From Aminivibrio pyruvatiphilus (lineage in GTDB: Bacteria; Synergistota; Synergistia; Synergistales; Aminobacteriaceae), in NCBI RefSeq assembly GCF_004366815.1, contig NZ_SORI01000017.1:1-64000 (forward strand): a stretch of DNA of 64,000 nucleotides, in the 5' to 3' direction. The translations under genes and the position numbers were made by a program. Of this stretch, positions 43,061-51,233 are shown piece by piece. The notes beneath the pieces are model-generated. The model did not search any database. It was not told the DNA's origin and saw nothing but the letters and a program-made list of their open reading frames with translations. Numbering within the stretch: position 1 is the stretch's first letter; each line of letters starts with the position of its first letter.

Positions 43061-43495
43061 GTGGGGCAGGAGCCGTACGTCGAAGAGTACACCATCCAGG
43101 CGGGGGATTTTACCGCTATCGGCGAAGCCTCCACGAAATTCCGGGCGACCCTCAAGATGCTCGGAATTCCCTCGGAAGTTGTCCGGAGGGCGGCGGTGGT
43201 GGCCTATGAAGCTGAGATGAACGCCATGATCCATGCAGGTGGCGGGACTCTCCGAATGACGGTGGCATCGGATCATCTGGAGATCATGGCTGCGGACCAG
43301 GGGCCGGGCATTCCCGACGTGGCCCTGGCCATGCAGGAAGGATATTCCACCGCTTCGGACGAGATCCGGGAACTTGGGTTCGGGGCGGGCATGGGATTGC
43401 CCAATATCGAACGGAATTCCGACGGGATGAACATCGAGACGGAAGTGGGGATCGGAACGATCCTGACAGCGAGAATCAACTTTCCGGGACAGTGA
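43061..43495 (+). CDS. Anti-sigma-factor-type ATP-binding protein (HATPase_c)
   Basis: 144 residues from a GTG start 3 bases after the DRTGG gene. It has the GHKL ATP-binding N box (VVAYEAEMNAMIHAGGG), a G1 box (MAADQGPGIPDV) and a G2 box (LGFGAGMGLPNIER). It resembles RsbW/SpoIIAB serine kinases but lacks a visible partner anti-anti-sigma factor. A signalling role in the module is inferred. Confidence 0.85.
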   Translation: MGQEPYVEEYTIQAGDFTAIGEASTKFRATLKMLGIPSEVVRRAAVVAYEAEMNAMIHAGGGTLRMTVASDHLEIMAADQGPGIPDVALAMQEGYSTASDEIRELGFGAGMGLPNIERNSDGMNIETEVGIGTILTARINFPGQ

Positions 43496-43553
43496 GCTTT
43501 CCACCCGTCATGAACGGCATTCAGTACTGGAATGACACGAAGGAGTGGTGAAG

Positions 43554-44873
43554 GTGTCCGGAGGAATTAGGGTTCGTGAGGCCCGGTGCCGAGGGTGCGC
43601 CAACTGCATAAAATCGTGTCCCACCGAAGCGATCCGGGTGATCGACGGGCTGATACGCATTATCCCCGACCTCTGCATTGACTGCGGGGAATGCATACGA
43701 AGCTGCAGGGACAAGGCCATCACCGTGAACGAGGATGAATGGGATCTCCTCCGGTCCAGGGAAGGACTGATTCTCATGGCCGACCCGACCTTTTACGTGC
43801 AGGTGGGCGCTTATTCCCGCCCGCGGCTGATGAAAGAGGCCCTGGAATTTCACGGGCTCAGGGACATTGCCGAGTTTGCATCAATAGCGTTTGACCTTGC
43901 GGCATATGCTTCGGCTGCCATTATCAGGGAAGGGGGAGACAATCTTCCCTACATCTCCACCTACTGTCCTGCCGTCATCAGGCTCATCCAGATCAACTTT
44001 CCCGAACTCGTGGGGAGGATCCTCCCGGTGGAATCTCCCCTGGAGACTGCGGTCACCATCTGGAGGAACGCCACGGGCGGAAAGGAAAAAGTGACCCTCG
44101 TCGCACCCTGTCCCGCAAAGGCGACTCTCGTCCGGAATCCCGTGGGGAGAGGGAAAAGCTCTCTTGAGTACGTGGTGAGCGTAAAAAAGGTCATCCGCGA
44201 CCTTCTCGCCTACAACGTCAAGGTCACGGGTACGAAGACCAGGGCTATCAGCAGGCGGTGGCTGCTCTGGTCCATTACCGGCGGGGAGGCCAGGCACATT
44301 TCGTCCTTCTCCGACAAGGGGCTGACTTCCGTCGCCGTTTCGGGCCTGCGGAATACCATGGACCTGCTCAACGAGCTGGAGCTCGGTCGGCTCGGGGGAG
44401 TGGACTTTATCGAGTGCAGGGCCTGTGACCTCGGGTGCATTGGTGGAACGGGAACCTACGAGTCCCGGTTCCTTTCCCAGCTCCGCCTGGAGAACATCGA
44501 GACGGAGTGGCTTCCCTCCCACGAGGAGATGGAAGAAATCCGCTCCTGGTACGACAAGGGAATATGGCGCCTGGATAATCCCATCCAGGTTAAGGAGCGG
44601 CTGCCCCTTTCCCAGGACCTGGGAGAGGCCATGGCCAAACTCCGGGAGATGGACGCCATCTATGCCGGGTTACCCCACATCGACTGCGGTTCCTGCGGAC
44701 GCCCCTCCTGCCGGGCCCTGGCGGAGGATATTGTCCGCGGGCAGGGAGACGAGACGGACTGCATCTTCAAGCTGAGGGAGCGGATTACCGCCCTCAGCGG
44801 GGAGATACGGTCCCTTTCCTCCAAGCTTCCCCACACCCTTCACCCCTCGGGAAAAAGGAGGCAGGGAACATGA
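43554..44873 (+). CDS. [FeFe]-hydrogenase-like iron-sulfur protein, sensory type suspected
   Basis: 439 residues from GTG 43554 (aaggag 8 bases upstream). An N-terminal 2x[4Fe-4S] ferredoxin domain has Cys12/15/18/22 and Cys41/44/47/51. The central [Fe]-hydrogenase large-subunit domain keeps reduced forms of the H-cluster motifs: L1 STYCPAV (Cys138), L2 APCPAKA (Cys186) and L3 ECRACDLGCIGG (Cys291, Cys295). The proton-relay Cys of L1 is Tyr. A C-terminal CGSCGRPSC...C motif (Cys378-403) resembles the RnfB-type cluster domain seen in group C sensory hydrogenases. No PAS domain is attached. Confidence 0.85.
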   Translation: MSGGIRVREARCRGCANCIKSCPTEAIRVIDGLIRIIPDLCIDCGECIRSCRDKAITVNEDEWDLLRSREGLILMADPTFYVQVGAYSRPRLMKEALEFHGLRDIAEFASIAFDLAAYASAAIIREGGDNLPYISTYCPAVIRLIQINFPELVGRILPVESPLETAVTIWRNATGGKEKVTLVAPCPAKATLVRNPVGRGKSSLEYVVSVKKVIRDLLAYNVKVTGTKTRAISRRWLLWSITGGEARHISSFSDKGLTSVAVSGLRNTMDLLNELELGRLGGVDFIECRACDLGCIGGTGTYESRFLSQLRLENIETEWLPSHEEMEEIRSWYDKGIWRLDNPIQVKERLPLSQDLGEAMAKLREMDAIYAGLPHIDCGSCGRPSCRALAEDIVRGQGDETDCIFKLRERITALSGEIRSLSSKLPHTLHPSGKRRQGT

Positions 44874-45211
44874 AGATTTCCGACATTACAGAGCTTCTCG
44901 GTCTCACGGTCTATTCCACCGGAGATCCGGCCAGGGAGCTCGGAGGCGTCATTACAGGAGACCTGCTGAGCTTCATCATGGCGGAGGCCAGGGAAGGATG
45001 GCTCTGGATAACCATACAGGTTCATCTCAACGTGGCGGCGGTAGCGGTGCTGAAAGAAGTTCCCTTCGTTCTCACCGCGTCAGGGAGAAAGCCCGAAAAA
45101 GACCTTGTGGACCGCTGTCTTGCGGAAGGCATCACCCTGGCAGGCACTGACCTGTCATCCTTCGAGGCCGCCGGGCGGCTCTGGGAGGCCGGCCTGGGAA
45201 GGCCGTCATGA
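44870..45211 (+). CDS. Second DRTGG-domain protein
   Basis: 113 residues, overlapping the iron-sulfur gene by ATGA. It begins MKISDITELLGLTVYSTGDPARELGGVITGDLLSFIMAEAREGWLWIT, the DRTGG pattern, with a helical C-terminus (DLSSFEAAGRLWEAGL). It is a paralogue of the first DRTGG protein in the module but clearly diverged. Translation is coupled on both sides. Confidence 0.78.
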   Translation: MKISDITELLGLTVYSTGDPARELGGVITGDLLSFIMAEAREGWLWITIQVHLNVAAVAVLKEVPFVLTASGRKPEKDLVDRCLAEGITLAGTDLSSFEAAGRLWEAGLGRPS

Positions 45212-45993
45212 GTCTTTCCCCCTTCTGGGTGGACCTTCATCTTCACACAGTCCTCTCTCCCTGCGGAGAGCTGGAAATGGGGGCTCCGGAGATCGTGGCG
45301 GCCTACAGGAAGGCGGATATCGCCCTCTGCGCGGTTACCGACCATAATGCGTCGGATAACGCGGAAGCCGTGGCCGGCGCCGCAGGAGTCAGCCCGGTCG
45401 TTCTCCCGGGGATGGAAGTCCAGACTGCCGAAGATATTCATATCGTCGTGATATTCCCCGGTCTTTCTGAGGCCGGGGATTTTCAGGCGTGGCTTTGGAA
45501 GAAAATGCCGCCTGTGGCAAACCGTCCGGAAATTTTCGGAGACCAGCTGATCATCAACAAGGACAACGGCATTACCGGAGAGCAGGATATTCTACTTGTC
45601 CAGGGAGCGGGATATTCCGCCGACGAGACGGCGGAAGAGGTCCGGAGCAGGGGAGGCCTTGTCATCCTCGCCCACCTGGACAGGCCGTCCTTTTCCTACG
45701 AGGCGGTTCTCGGTCCTGTGCCGGACGATTTTCCCTGCCACGCCCTGGAACTTTCCCCCGCCGTTTCCCACCGCGAATTCGCCCGATGGAGAGAGCGATA
45801 TCCGGACCGGGTCTTCATCCGTTCTTCAGATTCCCACAGGCTTACCACCATCTCCCGGGACAGATGCACCGCCATGATGCTCGAATCTCCATGCTTCCGG
45901 GAAATTGAACTGGCTCTCTGCGGTCAGGAGGGACGCTCTGTAGTCTGCCCCTGGGGTGACGGTTTGTCGTGGCGCCGTTCCAGTTCGGCGTAG
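45208..45993 (+). CDS. PHP-domain metal-dependent phosphoesterase
   Basis: 261 residues. PHP motifs are present: WVDLHLHTVLSPCGELEMG (HxH), AVTDHNASDN, GMEVQT, AHLDRPS and IRSSDSHRL, giving the His/Asp ligands of a trinuclear metal site. It probably hydrolyses a phosphate ester or a signalling nucleotide. The gene overlaps the DRTGG gene by 4 bases, and its last 70 bases overlap the 3' end of hisIE on the opposite strand. Confidence 0.88.
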   Translation: MSLSPFWVDLHLHTVLSPCGELEMGAPEIVAAYRKADIALCAVTDHNASDNAEAVAGAAGVSPVVLPGMEVQTAEDIHIVVIFPGLSEAGDFQAWLWKKMPPVANRPEIFGDQLIINKDNGITGEQDILLVQGAGYSADETAEEVRSRGGLVILAHLDRPSFSYEAVLGPVPDDFPCHALELSPAVSHREFARWRERYPDRVFIRSSDSHRLTTISRDRCTAMMLESPCFREIELALCGQEGRSVVCPWGDGLSWRRSSSA

Positions 45994-46580
45994 ATTTCCC
46001 TGGGGCTCACGCCTGAAGCAAGCAGGGCCGCCTCGAGGTGGTAGAGGAGGTCCGCCGCCTCGCATATGGTCTCCTTCCTGTCTCCGGCCGCCACGGCGAG
46101 GGCGGTCTCAACCCCTTCCTCACCGACCTTCTGTGCCACCCTCCGCAGTCCCTTTGAAAGGAGCCGGGCGGTGTAGCTTTCAGCCGGGTCGTCGAGACGC
46201 CGTTTCTCCAGGTATCTCCAGAGAACCCCCGGAAAGGTGCCCCTCCCTTCGCAGGGGGGTGTGAGGAGCTTGTGGAAACACGACCGCTCTCCCGTATGGC
46301 AGGCGGGCCCGGCCGGTTCAACCATGGCGAGAAGAGCATCCCCGTCGCAGTCCAGCCGGAGTTCCTGGAGGGCGAGGGTGTTGCCGCTTGTTTCCCCCTT
46401 CTTCCATATCTCATTCCGTGACCTGCTCCAGAAGGTCATCATGCCCGAGGAAAGGGTGGTTTCCAGGGATTCCCTGTTCGCCCAGGCCATCATGAGTACC
46501 TCACCTGAAAGCACGTCCTGCACGATGACGGGAACCAGACCGTCGCTGCCGAATTTCACATCGTCCAATGAGAATGCCAC
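45924..46580 (-). CDS. hisI: Bifunctional phosphoribosyl-AMP cyclohydrolase / phosphoribosyl-ATP pyrophosphatase
   Basis: 218 residues. The N-terminal cyclohydrolase (about 1-115) has VLMMAWANRES, FWSRSRNEIWKKGETSGN, DCDGDALL and CHTGERSCF, which supply the zinc and Mg ligands. The C-terminal HisE domain (about 118-205) has SYTARLLSKGLRRVAQKVGEEGVETALA and EAADLLYHL. It performs steps 2 and 3 of histidine synthesis. It is the last gene of the minus-strand his operon and overlaps the convergent PHP gene by 70 bases. Confidence 0.95.
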   Translation of the reverse strand: MAFSLDDVKFGSDGLVPVIVQDVLSGEVLMMAWANRESLETTLSSGMMTFWSRSRNEIWKKGETSGNTLALQELRLDCDGDALLAMVEPAGPACHTGERSCFHKLLTPPCEGRGTFPGVLWRYLEKRRLDDPAESYTARLLSKGLRRVAQKVGEEGVETALAVAAGDRKETICEAADLLYHLEAALLASGVSPREIYAELERRHDKPSPQGQTTERPS

Positions 46581-46586
46581 GTCCTA

Positions 46587-47348
46587 TCACCTCGACGGGC
46601 GGACGGGAACGCCCCGTTCCGCAAGATAGCGTTTCAGATCCGGGATGCGTATCTCCCCGAAATGAAAGATGGATGCCGCCAGGGCGGCGTCGCTTCCTGC
46701 CCGGAATGTGTCCAGGATGTGCTCCATGGATCCCGCTCCGCCTGAGGCGATGAGGGGAACGGAGACCATTCCCGAAACGAGGGCGTTGAGCTCGTCGTCG
46801 TAGCCTGTTTTTACACCGTCCCTGTCCATGGAGGTCAGCAGAATTTCCCCGCACCCCCTGCGGACGCCTTCGCTGATCCACTCCAGGGCATCCAGACCTG
46901 CAGCGGTTCTTCCTCCGTCAATAAAGACCTCCCACTTTCCATTTCCGCATCGCCTTGCGTCCACCGCCAGGACTACTGCCTGCTTTCCGAGCAGGGCGGC
47001 GCATTCTCCGATAAGGGAAGGATTGCGGACCGCGGCAGAGTTCAGCGAGATTTTGTCCGCCCCGAGGGTGATAATGTCCCTTGCCTGTTCCACCGAGGAA
47101 ATTCCGCCTCCCACGGTGAAGGGGATGAACAGAGCGTCGGCCACCGCCGAAACCCAGGCGGTCATTGTTTTCCTGCGTTCCGCCGAGGCCGTGATGTCGA
47201 GGAAAACCAGTTCATCGGCTCCTTCCGCCATGTAGGCCGCAGCCATCCGGGCAGGATCGCCGGCGTCCCTGAGGTTCACAAAGTTCACTCCCTTGACCAC
47301 TCTTCCCTCCTTGACGTCCAGGCAGGGGATGATTCTTTTCGTCAGCAT
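46587..47348 (-). CDS. hisF: Imidazole glycerol phosphate synthase cyclase subunit HisF
   Basis: 253 residues, a TIM barrel. Diagnostic parts are [19 protein letters not shown] with the first catalytic Asp, [25 protein letters not shown] with the second Asp, and [15 protein letters not shown]. It works with HisH: ammonia passes through the barrel to form the imidazole ring. It overlaps hisA by 7 bases. Confidence 0.96.
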   Translation of the reverse strand: MLTKRIIPCLDVKEGRVVKGVNFVNLRDAGDPARMAAAYMAEGADELVFLDITASAERRKTMTAWVSAVADALFIPFTVGGGISSVEQARDIITLGADKISLNSAAVRNPSLIGECAALLGKQAVVLAVDARRCGNGKWEVFIDGGRTAAGLDALEWISEGVRRGCGEILLTSMDRDGVKTGYDDELNALVSGMVSVPLIASGGAGSMEHILDTFRAGSDAALAASIFHFGEIRIPDLKRYLAERGVPVRPSR

Positions 47349-48061
47349 GCCGAAGCCTCCTTCAGGGCGTCCTCGAGCCGCATCGTTCCATCGTACAGTG
47401 CCCTGCCCAGAACGGCGCCGGCCATCCCGTCCCGGGCAAGGGCGTGGATGTCCTTCAGGGACGAAATGCCCCCGGCGGCGATAACGGAAATGCCGGGGAA
47501 AGAGGTGCTCAGCCTCCGGTACATTTCCCGGTCAGGCCCCGTTCCCGTTCCATCCCTATGGACGGCGGTGACAAGAAAGAGGGAAAAACCCGAAGCTGTC
47601 AATCCTTCCACGAGCCGTTCCGGGGAGAAGTTCGCCGTTTCCTGCCAGCCGGAGACGGCAACCCGGCCGTTCCGGATGTCTACCGCAGGGATGACTCTGG
47701 CCCCGTACCGGCTGAAGAATGCTTCCGCCCCGGCGGGGTCAGAAGCGAACAGGCTCCCTGAGTAAACTCTTTCTGCCCCCGCTGAAAAGGCTGCGTCAAG
47801 GTTTTCCGTCGTCCGGAGACCTCCGCCGTATTGGACCCTGAGTCCTGCGTCCAGCAGCGTTCCGATGACGGAAAGGTGGCAGGGGAATCCCTTCTTCGCC
47901 CCCTCGAGGTCGATGACGTGGATCCACTCCGCTCCCGCTTCCCGGAAAGAGCGGGCCGTTCCCGCGATGTCGGAGCCGAACACCGTCCGTTCCTCGAAAC
48001 GCCCTTCCCGGAGGCGGACGATCTCTCCTTCGAAAAGGTCCATGGCCGGGTAAATTTCCAT
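47342..48061 (-). CDS. hisA: ProFAR isomerase HisA
   Basis: 239 residues from the ATG at 48061, which overlaps the hisH stop as TGATG; a GTG at 48064 adds one residue. Family segments are [15 protein letters not shown] with the N-terminal catalytic Asp, [25 protein letters not shown], and [14 protein letters not shown], where the usual TDI reads TAV. It isomerises ProFAR to PRFAR in histidine synthesis. Confidence 0.94.
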   Translation of the reverse strand: MEIYPAMDLFEGEIVRLREGRFEERTVFGSDIAGTARSFREAGAEWIHVIDLEGAKKGFPCHLSVIGTLLDAGLRVQYGGGLRTTENLDAAFSAGAERVYSGSLFASDPAGAEAFFSRYGARVIPAVDIRNGRVAVSGWQETANFSPERLVEGLTASGFSLFLVTAVHRDGTGTGPDREMYRRLSTSFPGISVIAAGGISSLKDIHALARDGMAGAVLGRALYDGTMRLEDALKEASAC

Positions 48062-48678
48062 CACGGGACCTCCTTCGCAATATGGGCGGCAACTCCGGAA
48101 AGAAGAGCCAGGCCCGCCCGGCCGCTTCGTTCCGGGTGGAACTGGAACCCGGCGATCCTTCCCCTGAGAACCATGGAGGTGAAGGATACTCCTCCGAGGG
48201 AGGTGTGCCCCGCGGCAAAGGCGGAATCAAACAGGGCGTAGCTGTGAACGAAGTAAAAATATTCTCCGGAGGAAACCGCAGGGGAGAATTCCGGAGGATT
48301 TCCCGTCCATTCCACCGAGTTCCACCCCATGTGGGGGATTTTCTCCGCTTCAAGAATGCGGATTTCTCCCGGTATGAGTCCCAGCCCGGGATGGATGCCT
48401 TCCTCGAGGCCCCGTTCGCAGAGGAGCTGCATGCCGAGGCAGATGCCGAGAAGAGGTTTTTCTTCCGCGGCCCAGGCGATGAGGCGGTCCGCCCAGCCGG
48501 ACGCCCTGAGTCTTGCCGATGCGGGGCCGAAGGCCCCCACTCCGGGAAGAACGGCCAGTGAGAATTCCGGCGTGAGTTCCGCCGGGGAGGATAGAAGCCT
48601 GGCTTCCTCCCCGAGGGAGCTGAAAGCCCGGCGGACGTTGCCTGTGTTGCCCACCTGGTAGTCGACGATGGCGATCAT
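48061..48678 (-). CDS. hisH: Imidazole glycerol phosphate synthase glutaminase subunit HisH
   Basis: 205 residues from the ATG at 48678. It is a class I glutamine amidotransferase with nucleophile Cys in LLGICLGMQLL and the His/Glu pair in GFQFHPERSG. The N-terminus IAIVDYQVGNTGNVRRAF is typical. It supplies ammonia to HisF. It is coupled by 4-base overlaps to hisB upstream and by one base to hisA downstream. Confidence 0.95.
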   Translation of the reverse strand: MIAIVDYQVGNTGNVRRAFSSLGEEARLLSSPAELTPEFSLAVLPGVGAFGPASARLRASGWADRLIAWAAEEKPLLGICLGMQLLCERGLEEGIHPGLGLIPGEIRILEAEKIPHMGWNSVEWTGNPPEFSPAVSSGEYFYFVHSYALFDSAFAAGHTSLGGVSFTSMVLRGRIAGFQFHPERSGRAGLALLSGVAAHIAKEVP

Positions 48679-49244
48679 GCAAAGGTACCCTTTGTGCTTT
48701 GTAGGTTCTCCGCCGGGAGGAACGCTTCTCTCAGGGCCCTTCCCGCACCCTTGAAAAGGGCCTCGGCGAGATGGTGGGCGTTGTCGCATGCGAGGGCCTG
48801 GGCGTGGAGGGTGATCCTGCTCTCCCTGCAGAAGGCCTTCCAGAATTCCGGGATGAGTTCCAGGTCAAAGTCGCCGCACTTTTCTGCCGGGAAAGTACCC
48901 TTCCACTCAAACTGCCCCCTGCCGCCCAGATCCGCCGCGGCCAGCACGAGGGAGCCGTCCATGGGGAGGGCGCACCATCCGTAACGCTTTCTCGGTGCTA
49001 CCGCCGCCGCCATGCCGAAGGCCCGTCCCAGGACGATGCCCAGGTCCTCGGTGAGGTGATGCCAGTCTACCTCCTCATCTCCGCTCGCCTCCGCCACCAG
49101 CCCCATGCCTGCATGGAAGGCGAACAGCTCCACCATGTGGCGGAGAAAACCGCAGGAAACCGTAACCCTGACTTCCCCTCCCTCGGGGAGAAGTTCCAGG
49201 GAAATCACCGTTTCTTTCGTTGTCCGCTCCAGCTTCACTGTCAT
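48675..49244 (-). CDS. hisB: Imidazoleglycerol-phosphate dehydratase
   Basis: 189 residues, a monofunctional IGPD without a phosphatase domain. The two Mn-binding His motifs are VDWHHLTEDLGIVLG and CDNAHHLAEALFKGAGRAL. The N-terminus KLERTTKETVISLELL is normal for the family. The usual FDRHG-type segment around residue 40 is replaced by FLRHMVELFAFHAGM, which keeps the HM element. The ATG overlaps the hisG stop. Confidence 0.93.
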   Translation of the reverse strand: MTVKLERTTKETVISLELLPEGGEVRVTVSCGFLRHMVELFAFHAGMGLVAEASGDEEVDWHHLTEDLGIVLGRAFGMAAAVAPRKRYGWCALPMDGSLVLAAADLGGRGQFEWKGTFPAEKCGDFDLELIPEFWKAFCRESRITLHAQALACDNAHHLAEALFKGAGRALREAFLPAENLQSTKGTFA

Positions 49245-49885
49245 GGTCGTTTCTCCTTCACAAGGGAGGCTATTTTGTTCATTACCGACTGTATCTCCTT
49301 CCACCTCAGCGCCGTACTTTTCCTGCTTGCCACGAGCCTCAGGGAAACGTCGCACACGTGCTCCAGGACTTCCAGGCTGTTTGCCCTGAGGGTGCTGCCC
49401 GTCTGGACGATGTCCAGGATGCAGTCGCTCAGGCCGAGCTTGGGGGCCAGCTCGATGGAGCCGTGGAGGTGGATGATGTCCACCTGCGCTCCCCGGGCGG
49501 AGAAGTGCCCGTCCGCGATGCGGGGGTATTTCGTGGCAACCTTCAGTCCCATGAGTTCAGAGGCGTGTCCCCGGAATCGTTCCGCCTGGCTCCTTGGTCC
49601 GGCCACCACCACGGAACACCTGCCGGACCCCGTGTCCAGCAGCTCCACCACAGGCATGGCGCTTTCAAGGAGGACGTCTCCCCCGGCAAAGGCCAGATCC
49701 GCCGTTCCATAGCTCACGTACAGGGGAACGTCGGAAGGCTTGGCGAGGATATACCGGAAATCGCCCGATTCGATGACGAGTTTTCTTCCCGGGGAGGCGA
49801 GCCCGTCGCAGGGCAGTCCGGCTCCGGAGATCATTTCCACGGCATCGGAAAATACCCGGCCCGTGGGAAGGGCTATGGTGAGCAT
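49241..49885 (-). CDS. hisG: ATP phosphoribosyltransferase, short form HisG(S)
   Basis: 214 residues, the short form lacking the C-terminal regulatory domain and thus dependent on HisZ, encoded directly upstream. Motifs are LTIALPTGRVFSDAVEMIS, YGTADLAFAGGDVLLE, KVATKYPRIADGHF and the PRPP-binding GLSDCILDIVQTGSTLRANSL. It catalyses the first committed step of histidine synthesis and is feedback-controlled through HisZ. The start at 49885 overlaps the hisZ stop (TGATG); the upstream extension is antisense noise. Confidence 0.95.
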   Translation of the reverse strand: MLTIALPTGRVFSDAVEMISGAGLPCDGLASPGRKLVIESGDFRYILAKPSDVPLYVSYGTADLAFAGGDVLLESAMPVVELLDTGSGRCSVVVAGPRSQAERFRGHASELMGLKVATKYPRIADGHFSARGAQVDIIHLHGSIELAPKLGLSDCILDIVQTGSTLRANSLEVLEHVCDVSLRLVASRKSTALRWKEIQSVMNKIASLVKEKRP

Positions 49886-51066
49886 CACAATGCTCCTCCC
49901 TTTCCGGCAGGGGAGAGAGTATAGGCCGTCCCCGAGGCAAGGTCGATCCATGAGCGGCATCCCCGTTTTTCCGCTGCCTGGAGGGATGCGCTCCTGTCGC
50001 TGTTCCAGTTCATTTCAAGCCTGGTTCCGTCGGAAGAAAGATCTGCAGCCCTCCGGAGGGCTTCCTCGGGGGAAAGGCCGCCCGCCCACGCCATTACCGG
50101 AGAACGGCGGGACCTGAAGCTGGAGAGTGACGCCGCCTGCTCCAGGTCGAGCGCGAACCCCATGGCCTGCCCTCTCAGGCCGCAGGACGAAAGAAGCCTG
50201 TCGTATCGCCCCCCGCCGCCGAGAGACCGGCCGGACTCCCATGAATAGACCTCGAAAAGGGGACCGCTGTAATAGCCCGGATCCCTGACAAGGGAAAGGT
50301 CGATGGAGATCCTGTCTCCGAAGCCCTGGCTCTCCAGGGTCGCCGCAGTGGTTTTGAGGGCCGAGAGGGGCGCTCCCCTGCCCCAGAGTTTTTCCGCCTC
50401 GGCCAATACCGAGATGTCCCCCCGGAGGCGGGGGATGGCCGAGAGGATCGTCCGGTAAAAGTCGGGGATGTTTCCTCTCTCGAGTACGGCGAAATAGTCG
50501 GGAAGGCTTCCTTTCCTGAGAGCGTCGGCTAGTCCCTCCGCAGAGGCGGATTCCGCCGATGCAAGGGCCCTCTGGAGAAATGTAGTGTCGCCGAGGGCGA
50601 TGGTCGTCCGTTCGAGCCCCAGGGCGTCGAGAACCCGGAGGAGCAGGGAGAGCATTTCGGCATCGGCGCCTTCTCCTTCCCAGCCGAGGAGTTCCGCCCC
50701 GATCTGGAAAGATTCGATGGACGTTCTCGGGGGAGCGGACTTCATATACACCCGGTCGCAGTAGCAGATGCGCAGGGGGCGTTCTTCCGGAGCGTAATGG
50801 GACGCAAGGTAGGCGACCGCCGCAAGGGTGATGTCTCCCCTCAGGCAGCACGGTTCGCCGTAGGGCGTGGTCAGGGCGACGAGCCTCGACCTTACCTGGG
50901 ACGGCAGCTTGTCCCAGGCCGATTCAAGGAGCTGGAGGCCTGACGGAAGAAAGGGGGAGTACCCCCAGTTTTCGAAGAAGGAGAGAAATATCCTTCTGCA
51001 CTCCTCCATGGCGGAAGCGAGCTCCCCGCCTACGTTGACGCAGCCTCTGGGCAGTCTGTTCACCAT
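49885..51066 (-). CDS. hisZ: ATP phosphoribosyltransferase regulatory subunit HisZ
   Basis: 393 residues, a paralogue of the HisRS catalytic domain. Class II-like parts are visible: CCLRGDITLAAVAYLASHY (motif 2 region), SFQIGAELLGWEGEGADAEMLSLLL, and GRSLGGGGRYDRLL (motif 3 region). It lacks the HisRS anticodon-binding domain, and it is adjacent to short hisG, so it is HisZ rather than a synthetase. It activates HisG and binds histidine. It is the first gene of the operon, 51 bases downstream of the predicted promoter start. Confidence 0.92.
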   Translation of the reverse strand: MVNRLPRGCVNVGGELASAMEECRRIFLSFFENWGYSPFLPSGLQLLESAWDKLPSQVRSRLVALTTPYGEPCCLRGDITLAAVAYLASHYAPEERPLRICYCDRVYMKSAPPRTSIESFQIGAELLGWEGEGADAEMLSLLLRVLDALGLERTTIALGDTTFLQRALASAESASAEGLADALRKGSLPDYFAVLERGNIPDFYRTILSAIPRLRGDISVLAEAEKLWGRGAPLSALKTTAATLESQGFGDRISIDLSLVRDPGYYSGPLFEVYSWESGRSLGGGGRYDRLLSSCGLRGQAMGFALDLEQAASLSSFRSRRSPVMAWAGGLSPEEALRRAADLSSDGTRLEMNWNSDRSASLQAAEKRGCRSWIDLASGTAYTLSPAGKGGAL

Positions 51067-51123
51067 GATCCGGCTCCCGGCAGGATTGTCTTCATGAGCT
51101 TTTCCTCGCTTTATTAAAGTGAT

Positions 51124-51164
51124 GTATTAGAGTGTTGAGATGATGACCTCAAGGATGGTATCAT
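51124..51164. promoter_or_regulatory. Divergent his/radA promoters sharing an inverted repeat
   Basis: Minus strand: TTGAGG (51152-51147), 17 bases, TAATAC (51129-51124), for the his operon. Plus strand: TTGAGA (51135-51140), 18 bases, TATCAT (51159-51164), for radA. The two -35 boxes are the arms of a TTGAG-N8-CTCAA palindrome at 51135-51152. One protein bound there would block both promoters. Confidence 0.6.
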
Positions 51165-51233
51165 TATATCCACCGGGTGTAAAGCTGCAGAAAAATCATT
51201 CTTCTGCAGCCCGGGGGGAAGGGAGGATAATCC

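Noticed and set aside
49885-51066. Histidyl-tRNA synthetase
   Set aside because: The class II core is present, but the anticodon-binding domain is missing and the gene is coupled to short hisG, which fits HisZ.
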